A stretch of 64,000 bases of DNA, taken from the NCBI GenBank assembly GCA_016212665.1, contig JACREZ010000027.1, positions 38,349 to 102,348 of the forward strand. Direction: 5' to 3'. Under the pieces are notes generated by a model. It had not been told where the DNA came from. It ran no database searches and was given only the letters and a program-made list of their open reading frames with translations. How positions within the stretch are numbered: the first letter of the stretch is position 1; each line of letters starts with the position of its first letter. The DNA is from Ignavibacteriota bacterium. GTDB taxonomy: Bacteria > Bacteroidota > Ignavibacteria > UBA10030 > SZUA-254. A program made the translations under genes and the position numbers. Positions 44,404 to 52,767 of the stretch are shown piece after piece.

Positions 44404-45789
44404 CTAATCTTTTCCTATCATTCCAATAATCCCAAGTGCTGTTTTTTCCCCGCTCATCACACAATCCCCAACCGAAATCCCGCCTCGATAATTACTGCAA
44501 ATAAACGCGCCACGGAAATTTGCCTCGAAGCGTTCGATTGCGTTTAACACTTTTCCATAGCCGAGATTGTATTGAGGAATCGCTTTCTCCCAATGGAAGA
44601 GTTTAGTAAAAACCGGAGCGCCGTCAATTCCCAAAATGTCATGTAACTCAGAAAGGATTACTTCTGTTTTCGATTCTCTACTCTTTGCTGTAAGTTCGGG
44701 AGAACGTGCGCCGCCAAGGAATGTTGTCAGTGCGACATGTCCGTCAGGTGCGCGGTTTGCAAACAGCGTGGATGACCAAAGTGAACCCAAAATTTTCCTT
44801 TGCTCTTTTGCCGGAATCAAAAAACCAAATCCATCCAGCTCTCGTTTGATTTGTTCTTTCCGAAATCCCATGAACGCAACTGTTACGGGCGGATAATAAA
44901 TTGATTCAAGGGTAGCGGCAAACTCCGGGTCAATCGGTCGAATGATGTTTGCAGTTGCAGAGGCAGGCGAAGCAAGCACAACTACTTTTGTTTCGAGTGT
45001 GGTTTTCGTGTCGCCTTGCTTGTACGAGACGTGATAGATTGGATACTTTCCAACTTTCATCGGAATGATATGTTCAACCGAGCATCCGAGTTGAACCGAA
45101 TCGCCGAGATAGGTTGCCAACGCTTTCGGTAATGTTTCCATCCCATTCTTGAATGAAAATAACTTGGCTCTGTCTTTCGCTACTTCCTTCCGTGCTTTTC
45201 GTTCTTTGCGCGAGCCAATCATTCCTTTTATTAAGCCGCCGTACTTTTCTTCAAGCGCATACAGTTTCGGAAACGCATGTCGCACGGAAAGCTGTTCAGG
45301 ATTTCCAGCGTAAACTCCGGCGACAAACGGGTTAATCGCATAGTCAAGAAATTCGCGACCAAGTCGTCGCTCGACAAACTCCGCTATGGACTCTTCCTTT
45401 GTCGCTCTTCCGACAAATGGTTCTTTCAGTAATCGAAGTTTTGCGCTCCACGAAAACAATTTCGTTTTCAAAAACGCAGGCGGACTCATCGGCAACGAGT
45501 GAAGCACACCATCTCGAAGAATGTACCGGTTGTTTGCCAACTCATTCCCATACACAACTTCATCTCTGATTCCCAATTCATCAAACAATTGAGCAAACAG
45601 TGGAGTCGTTGCGAGCGCGCTGTTCGGTCCGGTTTCAATCAACCAACCATCTTCATGAATTGTCTTCATCGTCCCGCCGACTTCGTTGTCTCGCTCAAGC
45701 ACGAGAACGTTCATGCCTTGTTTTTTTAAGAAGTAAGCAGCGACTAAGCCGGAGATACCTGCACCAGTGACGATTACTGATTGATTCAT
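44404..45789 (-). CDS. hemG: Protoporphyrinogen IX oxidase (HemG/HemY type)
   Basis: 461 residues from the ATG at 45789. FAD-dependent oxidation of protoporphyrinogen IX to protoporphyrin IX. Dinucleotide-binding motif VIVTGAGISGLVAAYFLKKQG, VLERDNEVGGTMKT, GPNSALATTPLF and the C-terminal FAD segment AFICSNYRGGISVGDCVMSGEKTA. An open extension of nine residues (to 45816) is encoded by a TTTCGGATT repeat and reads RNPKSE; the ATG after it is preferred. Last gene of the reverse-strand haem cluster. Confidence 0.92.
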   Translation of the reverse strand: MNQSVIVTGAGISGLVAAYFLKKQGMNVLVLERDNEVGGTMKTIHEDGWLIETGPNSALATTPLFAQLFDELGIRDEVVYGNELANNRYILRDGVLHSLPMSPPAFLKTKLFSWSAKLRLLKEPFVGRATKEESIAEFVERRLGREFLDYAINPFVAGVYAGNPEQLSVRHAFPKLYALEEKYGGLIKGMIGSRKERKARKEVAKDRAKLFSFKNGMETLPKALATYLGDSVQLGCSVEHIIPMKVGKYPIYHVSYKQGDTKTTLETKVVVLASPASATANIIRPIDPEFAATLESIYYPPVTVAFMGFRKEQIKRELDGFGFLIPAKEQRKILGSLWSSTLFANRAPDGHVALTTFLGGARSPELTAKSRESKTEVILSELHDILGIDGAPVFTKLFHWEKAIPQYNLGYGKVLNAIERFEANFRGAFICSNYRGGISVGDCVMSGEKTALGIIGMIGKD

Positions 45790-45912
45790 TTCGGATTTCG
45801 GATTGCGAATTGTCAATTTCGAATTAGTGATAGGTTATATACGAGTAACTGATAACCGATAACGAGTAACATTTTTACTTTTTCCTTTTGACTTTTTAAT
45901 TGATTGCTCGTT
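45790..45912. repeat. Repeat-filled gap between hemH and hemG
   Basis: Contains a TTTCGGATT block (45790-45825), a gagtaactgataaccgataacgagtaac block (~45842-45870) and a TTTTTACTTTTT-type block (~45872-45900). Three separate repeat families are laid end to end inside an operon. Confidence 0.75.
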
Positions 45913-46887
45913 TTAAATTTTCTCAAGCACCAATTGACTGAGACAACGAATGAACTTCGGAGAAGAGTTGAGAGCAGGCATCATCTCAAACTGCTCAATG
46001 CCAAGTTTCTCCGCTTCTTCTCTTGTCTCAATATTGATTTCGTGGAGCGTCTCGATATGCTCGGTCACAAAAGCGATGGGAATGATGAGTAGATTTTTCT
46101 TCCCTTGCTTTGCCAAATCATGAATTGTATCATCAAGCGATGGCTTCAACCACTCCGCAGGTCCGACTTTGCTTTGATAGCAGAGAACATGCGGCAAATT
46201 CCATTTTCCTTTTTCAACAACAAGTCGAACTGTTTCTTCGATGTGTTGTTGATAGGGGTCGCCTGATGAGATGACGCTGACAGGAACGCCGTGTGCGCTG
46301 AAAACGAGATTACAGGTTTCGGGTTTCAGGTTTGAAAAGTTTTGAAGTGTCGCTTGAATGTTGTCAACGATTGCTTCGATGTACAATGGGTGATTGTAGT
46401 GATTGAGTAGAGTTTCTGTCGGGATTCCGGTATAGTCAAGCCGCTTGCATTGGCGTTTCCATTCGTTGATGCTTGAGCCGGTTGTCGTTTTCGAGTATTG
46501 TGGATAGAGTGGAAGCAAAATAATTTTATCGAACTTCTCCTTTTTCATTTCTGTAATTACTTCTTCCGTAAATGGATGCCAGTACCGCATCGCAACAAAA
46601 ACTTTTGCGTTTATCTCTTTATCCAATTCCGATTGAAGAGCGTTTGCCTGTTCTGATGTCAGTTCAAGAATGGGCGATTTACCTCCAATCTCTTTATAAT
46701 GGTGAGCGGCAATCGGCGCGCGCTTGCGGGAGATTCTTCGTGCAAGAAATTTTCGTGCAAGAAACGCTCCTGGAAAATCTATGATATCCGGATCGCAAAA
46801 GAGATTGTACAGAAACGGCTCAACCGATTCGAGAGAATCCGGTCCACCGAGTTGAAAGAGGACGACTGCGATTTTTTCTTTGTTCAT
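45913..46887 (-). CDS. hemH: Ferrochelatase
   Basis: 324 residues from the ATG at 46887. Inserts Fe2+ into protoporphyrin IX. Motifs: AVVLFQLGGPDSLESVEPFLYNLFCDP, YKEIGGKSPILELT, LPLYPQYSKTTTGSS, LVFSAHGVPVS (catalytic His) and IIPIAFVTEHIETLHEI (Glu/His). A loop just before the active-site His strand (NFSNLKPETCN, residues ~182-192) is encoded by a CAGGTTTCGGGTTTCAGG simple repeat. Confidence 0.96.
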   Translation of the reverse strand: MNKEKIAVVLFQLGGPDSLESVEPFLYNLFCDPDIIDFPGAFLARKFLARRISRKRAPIAAHHYKEIGGKSPILELTSEQANALQSELDKEINAKVFVAMRYWHPFTEEVITEMKKEKFDKIILLPLYPQYSKTTTGSSINEWKRQCKRLDYTGIPTETLLNHYNHPLYIEAIVDNIQATLQNFSNLKPETCNLVFSAHGVPVSVISSGDPYQQHIEETVRLVVEKGKWNLPHVLCYQSKVGPAEWLKPSLDDTIHDLAKQGKKNLLIIPIAFVTEHIETLHEINIETREEAEKLGIEQFEMMPALNSSPKFIRCLSQLVLEKI

Positions 46888-46899
46888 TATTTTCAAACC

Positions 46900-46975
46900 G
46901 TCATTCCGATGTATATCGGAATCTATTTCCTGTATACGTGGACAGATGCTGAAACAAGTTCAGCATGACGGGACA
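46900..46975. repeat. Inverted-repeat element between hemF and hemH
   Basis: Contains gtcattccgatgtatatcggaat (palindrome attccgatgtatatcggaat, 46904-46925 region) and tgctgaaacaagttcagca followed by tgacggg, the layout of dispersed GTCATTCC...GATGACGGG elements. It overlaps the hemF 3' end. Confidence 0.55.
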
Positions 46976-47871
46976 TTTGTTGTTGATGAAAATTTAACCC
47001 ATTCTTTGGGATGCCTTAATACTTCAATGAGTTCTTCTTCACGCGAACCTTCTTCCGGTTGAACATCATACAACCATGTTACCTGCGGCGGCAATGAGAT
47101 GAGAATTGATTCCGTTCGTCCCTGCGTTTCCAAACCGAAGAGTGTACCTCTGTCATACACAAGATTGAACTCAACATATCTTCCACGACGAACCAATTGC
47201 CATTCTTTTTCCCGCACGTCCCACGGTTCATTTCTTCTTCGCTCAACAATTGTCACGTACAGATTGTTGAAACAATTGCCGACATCCTGCACAAAGGAAA
47301 AGAGTTGCTCTAAGTTTTCTTTTTGATAATCAAAGAAAATTCCGCCGATGCCCCGTGCTTCATTTCTGTGTTTGATGAAGAAATATTCGTCGCACTTTTG
47401 TTTGAAGCGGGGATAAAATTCCGGGTCGTGTTTGTCGCACACGGTTTTTAATGTTTGATGAAAGAAGCGTGCATCTTCTTCAAACAGATACCAAGGGGTC
47501 AAATCAATTCCGCCGCCAAACCACGCCTGACCGTTTTCCAATTCAAGATAGCGCAGGTTCATGTGTGTTGTCGGAATCATCGGGCTGAACGGATGAATGA
47601 CAAGCGAAATTCCTGTAGCAAATATTTTCTGTGGAAGAACGGCAAGCGCGTCAGCAAGTCTTCCTGTAAGTTTGGAAGTGATTGCCGAAAAATTCACTCC
47701 GGCTTTCTCGAACACTCCGCCATGTTGCAACACACGAGTTTTCCCGCCTCCGCTTTCGTGATGTTGCCAAATGTCTTCGATGAAATGTTCTTTGCCATCA
47801 GCCGATTCGAGTTGCCGGCAAATGTCGTCTTGAAGTTGTTGGAAGAACTGTTGGGATTGATGGTTGAGCAT
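46960..47871 (-). CDS. hemF: Oxygen-dependent coproporphyrinogen III oxidase
   Basis: 303 residues from the ATG at 47871. Converts coproporphyrinogen III to protoporphyrinogen IX with O2. Motifs: EDIWQHHESGGGKTRVLQHGGVFEKAGVNFSAI, THMNLRYLELENGQAWFGGGIDLTPWYLFEED, CDEYFFIKHRNEARGIGGIFFDY and RRGRYVEFNLVYDRGTLFGLETQGR. A 16-residue open extension starts at a TTG (47919) and is encoded by a GTGGTTTGTGGTT/GGTTACGGG simple repeat; the ATG is preferred. Its presence points to aerobic haem synthesis. Confidence 0.96.
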   Translation of the reverse strand: MLNHQSQQFFQQLQDDICRQLESADGKEHFIEDIWQHHESGGGKTRVLQHGGVFEKAGVNFSAITSKLTGRLADALAVLPQKIFATGISLVIHPFSPMIPTTHMNLRYLELENGQAWFGGGIDLTPWYLFEEDARFFHQTLKTVCDKHDPEFYPRFKQKCDEYFFIKHRNEARGIGGIFFDYQKENLEQLFSFVQDVGNCFNNLYVTIVERRRNEPWDVREKEWQLVRRGRYVEFNLVYDRGTLFGLETQGRTESILISLPPQVTWLYDVQPEEGSREEELIEVLRHPKEWVKFSSTTNVPSC

Positions 47872-47982
47872 GTGCAGTGGTTTGTGGTTCGCGGTTACGG
47901 GTTTTATTTCTTTAACCAACCGACAGAAAAACTCTTAGCGACTTCGTGGTAAATGAGCCACGAAGTCACCAAGACACAAAGA

Positions 47983-48408
47983 TTACATTCCTCTCAAAAT
48001 CCGCTCGATTTTCTCCGCGTGCATAGTTTCATCCACGATGAGTTCTTCGAGTTTGATTTTGAGTGCGGTTTCACCGACTGAGTCGGCTTGCTGTGCGCGG
48101 AGCGTATAGTTTGCAACCGCTTCTTTTTCGAGTTTCAAATCGTACTGTAACATGCCTTTCACATCTTTCGGGCATTTGTGTTGTTTCGGTTCGGTTGTTG
48201 GTTTGCCGCCGAGCGAGGAGATTTTCTCAGCGAGGAAAATTGCATGAGTCATCTCTCCGGTAATTTCCGGTTGAAGAAGTTCACGCAGTTCCTCGCCATC
48301 CCAACCTGTTGCAGTTGAACATTGATAGAGGTAAAGGATTGACGCACCAAGTTCGTTTGCAAGGTCTTCATTCAATCCGTTGATGAGTTTTTTCGTTTTG
48401 TCAGTCAT
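47983..48408 (-). CDS. Ferritin-like di-iron protein (bacterioferritin/Dps-like)
   Basis: 141 residues, all-helical, with the ferritin ligand pattern: Glu in LNEDLANELGASILYLYQ, ExxH in EITGEMTHAIFLAEKI, Glu in LKLEKEAVANYTLRAQQ and ExxH in ELIVDETMHAEKIERIL. It lies inside the haem operon, between hemE and hemF, so it may store or deliver the iron used by ferrochelatase, or protect against iron-driven oxidation. A KQHKCPKD loop is unusual. Confidence 0.85.
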   Translation of the reverse strand: MTDKTKKLINGLNEDLANELGASILYLYQCSTATGWDGEELRELLQPEITGEMTHAIFLAEKISSLGGKPTTEPKQHKCPKDVKGMLQYDLKLEKEAVANYTLRAQQADSVGETALKIKLEELIVDETMHAEKIERILRGM

Positions 48409-48445
48409 TGGTTATTCCTTAATTGTTGTTTCTGTGTAATCCCTG

Positions 48446-48459
48446 CCCGCTTCGGCGGG
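48446..48459. repeat. UUCG-capped GC hairpin between hemE and ferritin-like gene
   Basis: cccgc-ttcg-gcggg forms a 5-bp GC stem with a TTCG loop in the 56-base gap after hemE. It may be an operon-internal attenuator, mRNA stabiliser or part of a dispersed CCTGCCCGC element (compare 52697-52720). Confidence 0.5.
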
Positions 48460-48464
48460 TGTTG

Positions 48465-49532
48465 TTAATGGTAAATGACACTTTCTTCTTTTACTGCTTG
48501 TACAAATTCTTTCACATGTTCAACCGGAACATCGGGCAAAATGCCGTGACCTAAATTAAAAATATGTCCGGTTCCTTTTCCATATTTGCTGAGAATATTT
48601 TTCACTTCCTGTCTGATGCGTTCGGGCTTTGCATATAAAACTGTCGGGTCCATATTTCCTTGCAATGCAACTTTGTCGCCGACTTGCGTTCGTGCTTGTC
48701 CGATTTCAATCGTCCAATCAAGTCCGACGACATCGCAACCGCTTGATGCAATCTTTGTGAGTGAGTGCCCGCAATCTTTACAGAAGACAATCACCGGAAC
48801 TCCATCGTGTTTTAACTCGGCAATAATTTGTTTGATATATCGAAGCGAAAATTCCTCGAACGCATCTTGCGTGAGGATTCCGCCCCACGTATCGAAAATC
48901 TGAACTGCCTGCGCGCCCGCTTCAATCTGTGCATTCAAATATGAAGCAACCGACGATGCAATTTTTCCAAGCAACTTGTGCGCAAGTATCGGCTCGTTGT
49001 AAATCAATTCTTTGATGAAGCGAAAATTCTTCGAACCTTTTCCTTCGACCATGTACGATGCAAGTGTCCACGGCGAACCGGAAAATCCGATAAGCGGAAC
49101 TCGTCCGTTCAATCGTTGTCGTGTCAATCGGAGCGCATCCATCACGTATTTAAGTTTTTCGTTCGAGTCGGGGATTGCAAGCTTCTCAATGTCCGATGCA
49201 GAACGAAGAGGCGACGGAAATCGTGGTCCGCCTTTGTTCTCTTCAACGAGGAGTTCCATGCCCATCGCTTCCGGCACGACGAGAATATCGGAAAAAATAA
49301 TTGCTGCGTCAACATCAACAAGGTCAACAGGTTGAATGGTTACTTCTGCCGCAAGTTCGGGAGTTTTGCAGAGCGTGAGAAAATCGGCTTTTGCACGAAC
49401 TGCTCTGTATTCAGGCAAATACCGCCCGGCTTGTCGCATGAACCAGACTGGGGTTCTTTCGGTTGGTTGTCTGAAACAAGCGTTAAGGAAGATTTCGGAT
49501 TTCGGATTTCGGATTTCGGTTTGATAATTCAT
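48465..49532 (-). CDS. hemE: Uroporphyrinogen decarboxylase
   Basis: 355 residues. Removes the four acetate carboxyls of uroporphyrinogen III. Motifs: TPVWFMRQAGRYLPEYRAVR, FSDILVVPEAMGMELL, GFSGSPWTLASYMVEG, FDTWGGILTQDAFEEFSLRY, LQGNMDPTVLYAKPERI and FNLGHGILPDVPVEHV. The N-terminal ~12 residues (up to TEIRNPKSEIF) are encoded by a TTTCGGATT repeat directly before family homology begins. Its start overlaps the hemD stop by 4 bases. Confidence 0.97.
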   Translation of the reverse strand: MNYQTEIRNPKSEIFLNACFRQPTERTPVWFMRQAGRYLPEYRAVRAKADFLTLCKTPELAAEVTIQPVDLVDVDAAIIFSDILVVPEAMGMELLVEENKGGPRFPSPLRSASDIEKLAIPDSNEKLKYVMDALRLTRQRLNGRVPLIGFSGSPWTLASYMVEGKGSKNFRFIKELIYNEPILAHKLLGKIASSVASYLNAQIEAGAQAVQIFDTWGGILTQDAFEEFSLRYIKQIIAELKHDGVPVIVFCKDCGHSLTKIASSGCDVVGLDWTIEIGQARTQVGDKVALQGNMDPTVLYAKPERIRQEVKNILSKYGKGTGHIFNLGHGILPDVPVEHVKEFVQAVKEESVIYH

Positions 49533-49567
49533 TGAATTTCGGATTTCGGATTGCCAATTTCGGATTG
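49491..49567. repeat. TTTCGGATT array spanning the hemD-hemE junction
   Basis: Four tandem units (49491-49519), an interruption carrying the hemE ATG and hemD stop, then three more units in the same pattern as at 7494-7527 (49535-49566). The array encodes the end of HemD and the beginning of HemE in the reverse direction. Confidence 0.85.
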
Positions 49568-50320
49568 GCTTATGTTGATAATTGATTTAACGAGCGATTC
49601 GATGGTTGATTGTTTTGCAGTTGAAATTGATTTGAATCCAGTTGAAGTTGCTTGTTCAAATGTTACGGGACCGATGACAACTGCAGGGATTGTGAGAACT
49701 TCTCTGAGTTGACTGGGTGTAAACATCGAACAGAAGTTTTTTATTGATGATGGACTCATGAACGTGAGGATATCTATTTCATCATTGAGTATTTGAGTTT
49801 TAACCATCTGAACTTCTTCGGTGTTTGGTTGAATTGTTTGATAGACTGTAACAGAATCTACCGTCGCTCCGAGAAGTTTGAGATTTCCGGGAAGCATATT
49901 ATTTCCGAGATTTCCGCGGGGATGGAGAAACGTTCTGCCTCTGATGTCCTGATGTTGCAACGCATTTGCAAGGTCAAGCGATGTGAACTTCTCCGGCATT
50001 AAGGTGATTTTCAATCCGTGCTTTTCCAACACCGTTTTCGTCTTCTCGCCAACAACGCAAATGATTTTTGTTTGAAGTGATTCGACAGCGACATTCTTTT
50101 CTGTCAATCGTCGAAAGAAAAACTCAACACCGTTTGCGCTTGTGAAGATGAGCCCGTTGTACATATAGAGCGATTCAATCGCTGTATCGCACTCATTCCA
50201 TGATTCGGGAGGAACAATCTCAATCATGGGAAACAGTACCGGGATGAATCCGTTATGTTCAAGCAAACGAACGAGTTCGGTTGCTTGGTGTGCAGCGCGG
50301 GTGACGAGAACTCTTAGCAA
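49529..50320 (-). CDS. hemD: Uroporphyrinogen III synthase
   Basis: 263 residues, diverged as is usual for HemD. VLVTRAAHQATELVRLLEHNGFIPVLFPMIEIVPP, YNGLIFTSANGVEFFFRRL, ICVVGEKTKTVLEKHG, DILTFMSPSSIKNF and VVIGPVTFEQATSTGFKSI fit the two-lobed family. It cyclises and flips ring D of hydroxymethylbilane. The start is TTG. The last ~13 residues (SQSEIGNPKSEIQ) are repeat-encoded. Confidence 0.9.
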   Translation of the reverse strand: MLRVLVTRAAHQATELVRLLEHNGFIPVLFPMIEIVPPESWNECDTAIESLYMYNGLIFTSANGVEFFFRRLTEKNVAVESLQTKIICVVGEKTKTVLEKHGLKITLMPEKFTSLDLANALQHQDIRGRTFLHPRGNLGNNMLPGNLKLLGATVDSVTVYQTIQPNTEEVQMVKTQILNDEIDILTFMSPSSIKNFCSMFTPSQLREVLTIPAVVIGPVTFEQATSTGFKSISTAKQSTIESLVKSIINISQSEIGNPKSEIQ

Positions 50321-50459
50321 TGCAAAATTAAAAATTCAAAATGAAAAAAGTAATTAAGAAGTTAAGTAGAAGTAGTTGAGAATGACAACAAAGAACTTTG
50401 TACGAATGACTAATAACCAATGACCAATGACTATTAATTATTGACGCATATCCCACATC
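50321..50459. repeat. Repeat-filled gap between hemC and hemD
   Basis: aattaaaaattcaaaatg-type block (50328-50345), accaatgaccaatgacta block (50412-50432) and catatcccacatctcacatc block (50447-50466) follow one another. The last runs into the 3' end of hemC (SIRTM end). Confidence 0.65.
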
Positions 50460-51395
50460 TCACATCGTTCGTATCGAATCAAGTATTTCTTTCCCGCCCG
50501 ATTGAAAAAGAGTTTGTGCAAGTTGCTGACCAAGTTTCTCTGCATCATCAGGCGCGCCGTGAATTTTCCCTCGCACAATTTTCTTTCCGTCAAGACTTCC
50601 AATGAACGCATCGAGATGGAAAATGTTTTCCTCAATTCGTCCGTACGCGCCGATGGGAATTTGACAGCCGCCTTCGAGATAACGTAGCAACGCACGCTCA
50701 CCGGAAGTAGAGATGAATGTTGGTTGACTGTTCAGCGTTTCAATTATTTCGGATGTCTGTTTATCGTCGTGTCTGATTTCAATTGCAAGCGCGCCTTGTC
50801 CTACCGCAGGAAGCATTTTATCAAGTGGCAATTCTTCTGTAATTCTGTTATCGAATCCAAGTCGGACAACTCCGGCGCGGGCAAGCAACATTCCATCCCA
50901 ATCGGATTCATCGAGTTTTGAAAGTCGAGTGTTGAGATTACCGCGAACATCCACGATTTGAAAATCAGATCGCCAAGCAAGTAATTGAGATTTTCTTCTC
51001 AAACTGCTTGTGGCAATTATCGCGCCTTGTGGTAACTCTTCTATGCTTGTATAATTCTTTTTCTTGTTAGCAATGAAGACATCCCGAACATCTTCCCGCT
51101 TGCTGATTGCACCTATGCACAATCCATCGGGTAACTGTGTCGGTAAATCTTTCAAACTATGAACGGCAGCGTCTATTGTTTTGTCGAGCATTGCCTGCTC
51201 AATTTCCCGTGTGAACAATCCTTTGTCACCAATTTTTGAAAGGGGAGAGTCGAGGATTTTATCGCCTGTGGTTTTGATGATGTGAATTTCGATGGAAAGT
51301 TTTGGAAACTTTTTTTCCAGTTCTGATTTCACCCACTCAGTTTGCCAAAGAGCGAGTTGGCTTCCGCGACTTCCGAGAATCAGTTTATTGTTCAT
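50460..51395 (-). CDS. hemC: Porphobilinogen deaminase (hydroxymethylbilane synthase)
   Basis: 311 residues. Polymerises four porphobilinogens. Motifs: LILGSRGSQLALWQTEWV, GDKGLFTREIEQAM, AVHSLKDLPTQLPDGL, ATSSLRRKSQLLAWR, VDVRGNLNTRLSKLDE and LEGGCQIPIGAYG, whose Cys carries the dipyrromethane cofactor. It overlaps the end of hemA by 11 bases. Confidence 0.97.
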   Translation of the reverse strand: MNNKLILGSRGSQLALWQTEWVKSELEKKFPKLSIEIHIIKTTGDKILDSPLSKIGDKGLFTREIEQAMLDKTIDAAVHSLKDLPTQLPDGLCIGAISKREDVRDVFIANKKKNYTSIEELPQGAIIATSSLRRKSQLLAWRSDFQIVDVRGNLNTRLSKLDESDWDGMLLARAGVVRLGFDNRITEELPLDKMLPAVGQGALAIEIRHDDKQTSEIIETLNSQPTFISTSGERALLRYLEGGCQIPIGAYGRIEENIFHLDAFIGSLDGKKIVRGKIHGAPDDAEKLGQQLAQTLFQSGGKEILDSIRTM

Positions 51396-52665
51396 GTGTT
51401 ACTTTTTTATCCAATCCGAACAGTGACCGAAGGATGTGAAGTTTGTGTCGTGTTTCATCTTCGTTTGTAGTGGTACCATTTTTGAGGTTCACCATTGGCT
51501 GATGCAAAATTTTGTTGACAATTCTGTTCGTAATTAATTCGACTTCCTGAAGTTGCTCGTCGGAGAAATGATGACGATGTTTTTCCAACTCGCCGCGACG
51601 AATTGCTTCGACACTTTCACGTAATTGCTGAATTGTCGGAGTAACTTGCAGAGAATTATACCAGTTGCTGAAATCAATCAATTCATCAAGTATGATTTGC
51701 TGAACCTTCGGGACTTCTGCCTTTCTCCGTTCAAGGTTGACATCTATGATGTGGCTGAGTGCGTCAATATCGTGGTAGAACACGTTGTCAATTTTATTAC
51801 ATGCAGGGTCAATGTTACGAGGCACTCCGATATCAATGATGACGAGCGGGCGATTGCCCCGTTGTTTCATTGCTTGTTTGATGTCGGTGGCTGTGAGAAT
51901 ATGTGTCGGGATGTTGATTGAACTGACGATGATGTCTGCGTTCTTCAATTCGTTAGTAAGGTTGGAAAACTCGACGACGCTTCCTCCGAATTTCCCGACA
52001 AGTTCTTCCGCACGTTCACGCGTTCTGTTTGCTACGAGTAATTTACCGAGTTTCTTTTCGAGCAGATTTTTTGTTGTCAGTTCGCCTGTTTCTCCCGCGC
52101 CGATGAGTAATGCGGTCCGTTTTGATAAATCATCAAAAATCTTTGAAGCAAGTTCAGTTGCGGCATAACTGACGGAGACAGCGCCTTCTCCGAGCGCGGT
52201 TTCGGTGCGAACGCGTTTTCCGACGTGGAGCGCTTTGTTGAACAATCTTGTCAACGTTACTCCGGTAGTGGAAATTTCCCGTGCAAGTAAAAATGAATCT
52301 TTGATTTGTCCGAGAATCTGAATATCACCAAGAATCATCGAATCAATTCCTGAAGCAACGCGAAGCAAATGTTTCACTGCATTGTAAGAGGATAGATGGT
52401 AGAAATTCTCCGGCTTGACAATTCCCGAAATATTTTTTGCTGTGGCAAGTGATTGCCAGAGGGGCGTTCCGTTCGGGTATTCGTTTTTCGGCACGAAGTA
52501 TAATTCTGTTCGGTTGCATGTTGAGACGAGAACGACCTCGTTGAACTTCTGTCCTTTCGTAGATGAAAGAAATGTACGTAGTTCTTCATTCGAGAAAGAA
52601 AACTTTTCCCGTACTTCAACCGGTGCAGTCCGATGATTAATTCCCAAACAAATGAGGTTAATCAT
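51385..52665 (-). CDS. hemA: Glutamyl-tRNA reductase
   Basis: 426 residues from the ATG at 52665. First committed step of the C5 route to 5-aminolevulinate. NLICLGINHRTAPVEVREKFSF, catalytic Cys in LVSTCNRTELYFVP, GDIQILGQIKDSF, NADPH loop ALLIGAGETGELTTKNLLEK, and the dimerisation helices at the C-terminus. Usually regulated by haem. An upstream GTG (52671) is possible. It lies downstream of hemX as in many bacteria. Confidence 0.96.
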   Translation of the reverse strand: MINLICLGINHRTAPVEVREKFSFSNEELRTFLSSTKGQKFNEVVLVSTCNRTELYFVPKNEYPNGTPLWQSLATAKNISGIVKPENFYHLSSYNAVKHLLRVASGIDSMILGDIQILGQIKDSFLLAREISTTGVTLTRLFNKALHVGKRVRTETALGEGAVSVSYAATELASKIFDDLSKRTALLIGAGETGELTTKNLLEKKLGKLLVANRTRERAEELVGKFGGSVVEFSNLTNELKNADIIVSSINIPTHILTATDIKQAMKQRGNRPLVIIDIGVPRNIDPACNKIDNVFYHDIDALSHIIDVNLERRKAEVPKVQQIILDELIDFSNWYNSLQVTPTIQQLRESVEAIRRGELEKHRHHFSDEQLQEVELITNRIVNKILHQPMVNLKNGTTTNEDETRHKLHILRSLFGLDKKVTHEQ

Positions 52666-52689
52666 TCGCACCCTTTGACTGCATACACC

Positions 52690-52735
52690 CTTCGACTTCC
52701 TGCCCGTCCGGCAGGCGGGCGCTCAGGGTGACGAC
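52690..52735. repeat. GC-rich dispersed inverted repeat
   Basis: Contains cctgcccgtccggcaggcgggc, able to form gcccg/cgggc and cctgcc/ggcagg pairs, then gctcagggtgacgacg. It is similar in wording to the CCTGCCCGC element at 48444-48459. It lies in the 102-base gap between hemX and hemA. Confidence 0.5.
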
Positions 52736-52767
52736 GATTTTAGTTCTCATATTCGTGAGCGCGTTCA

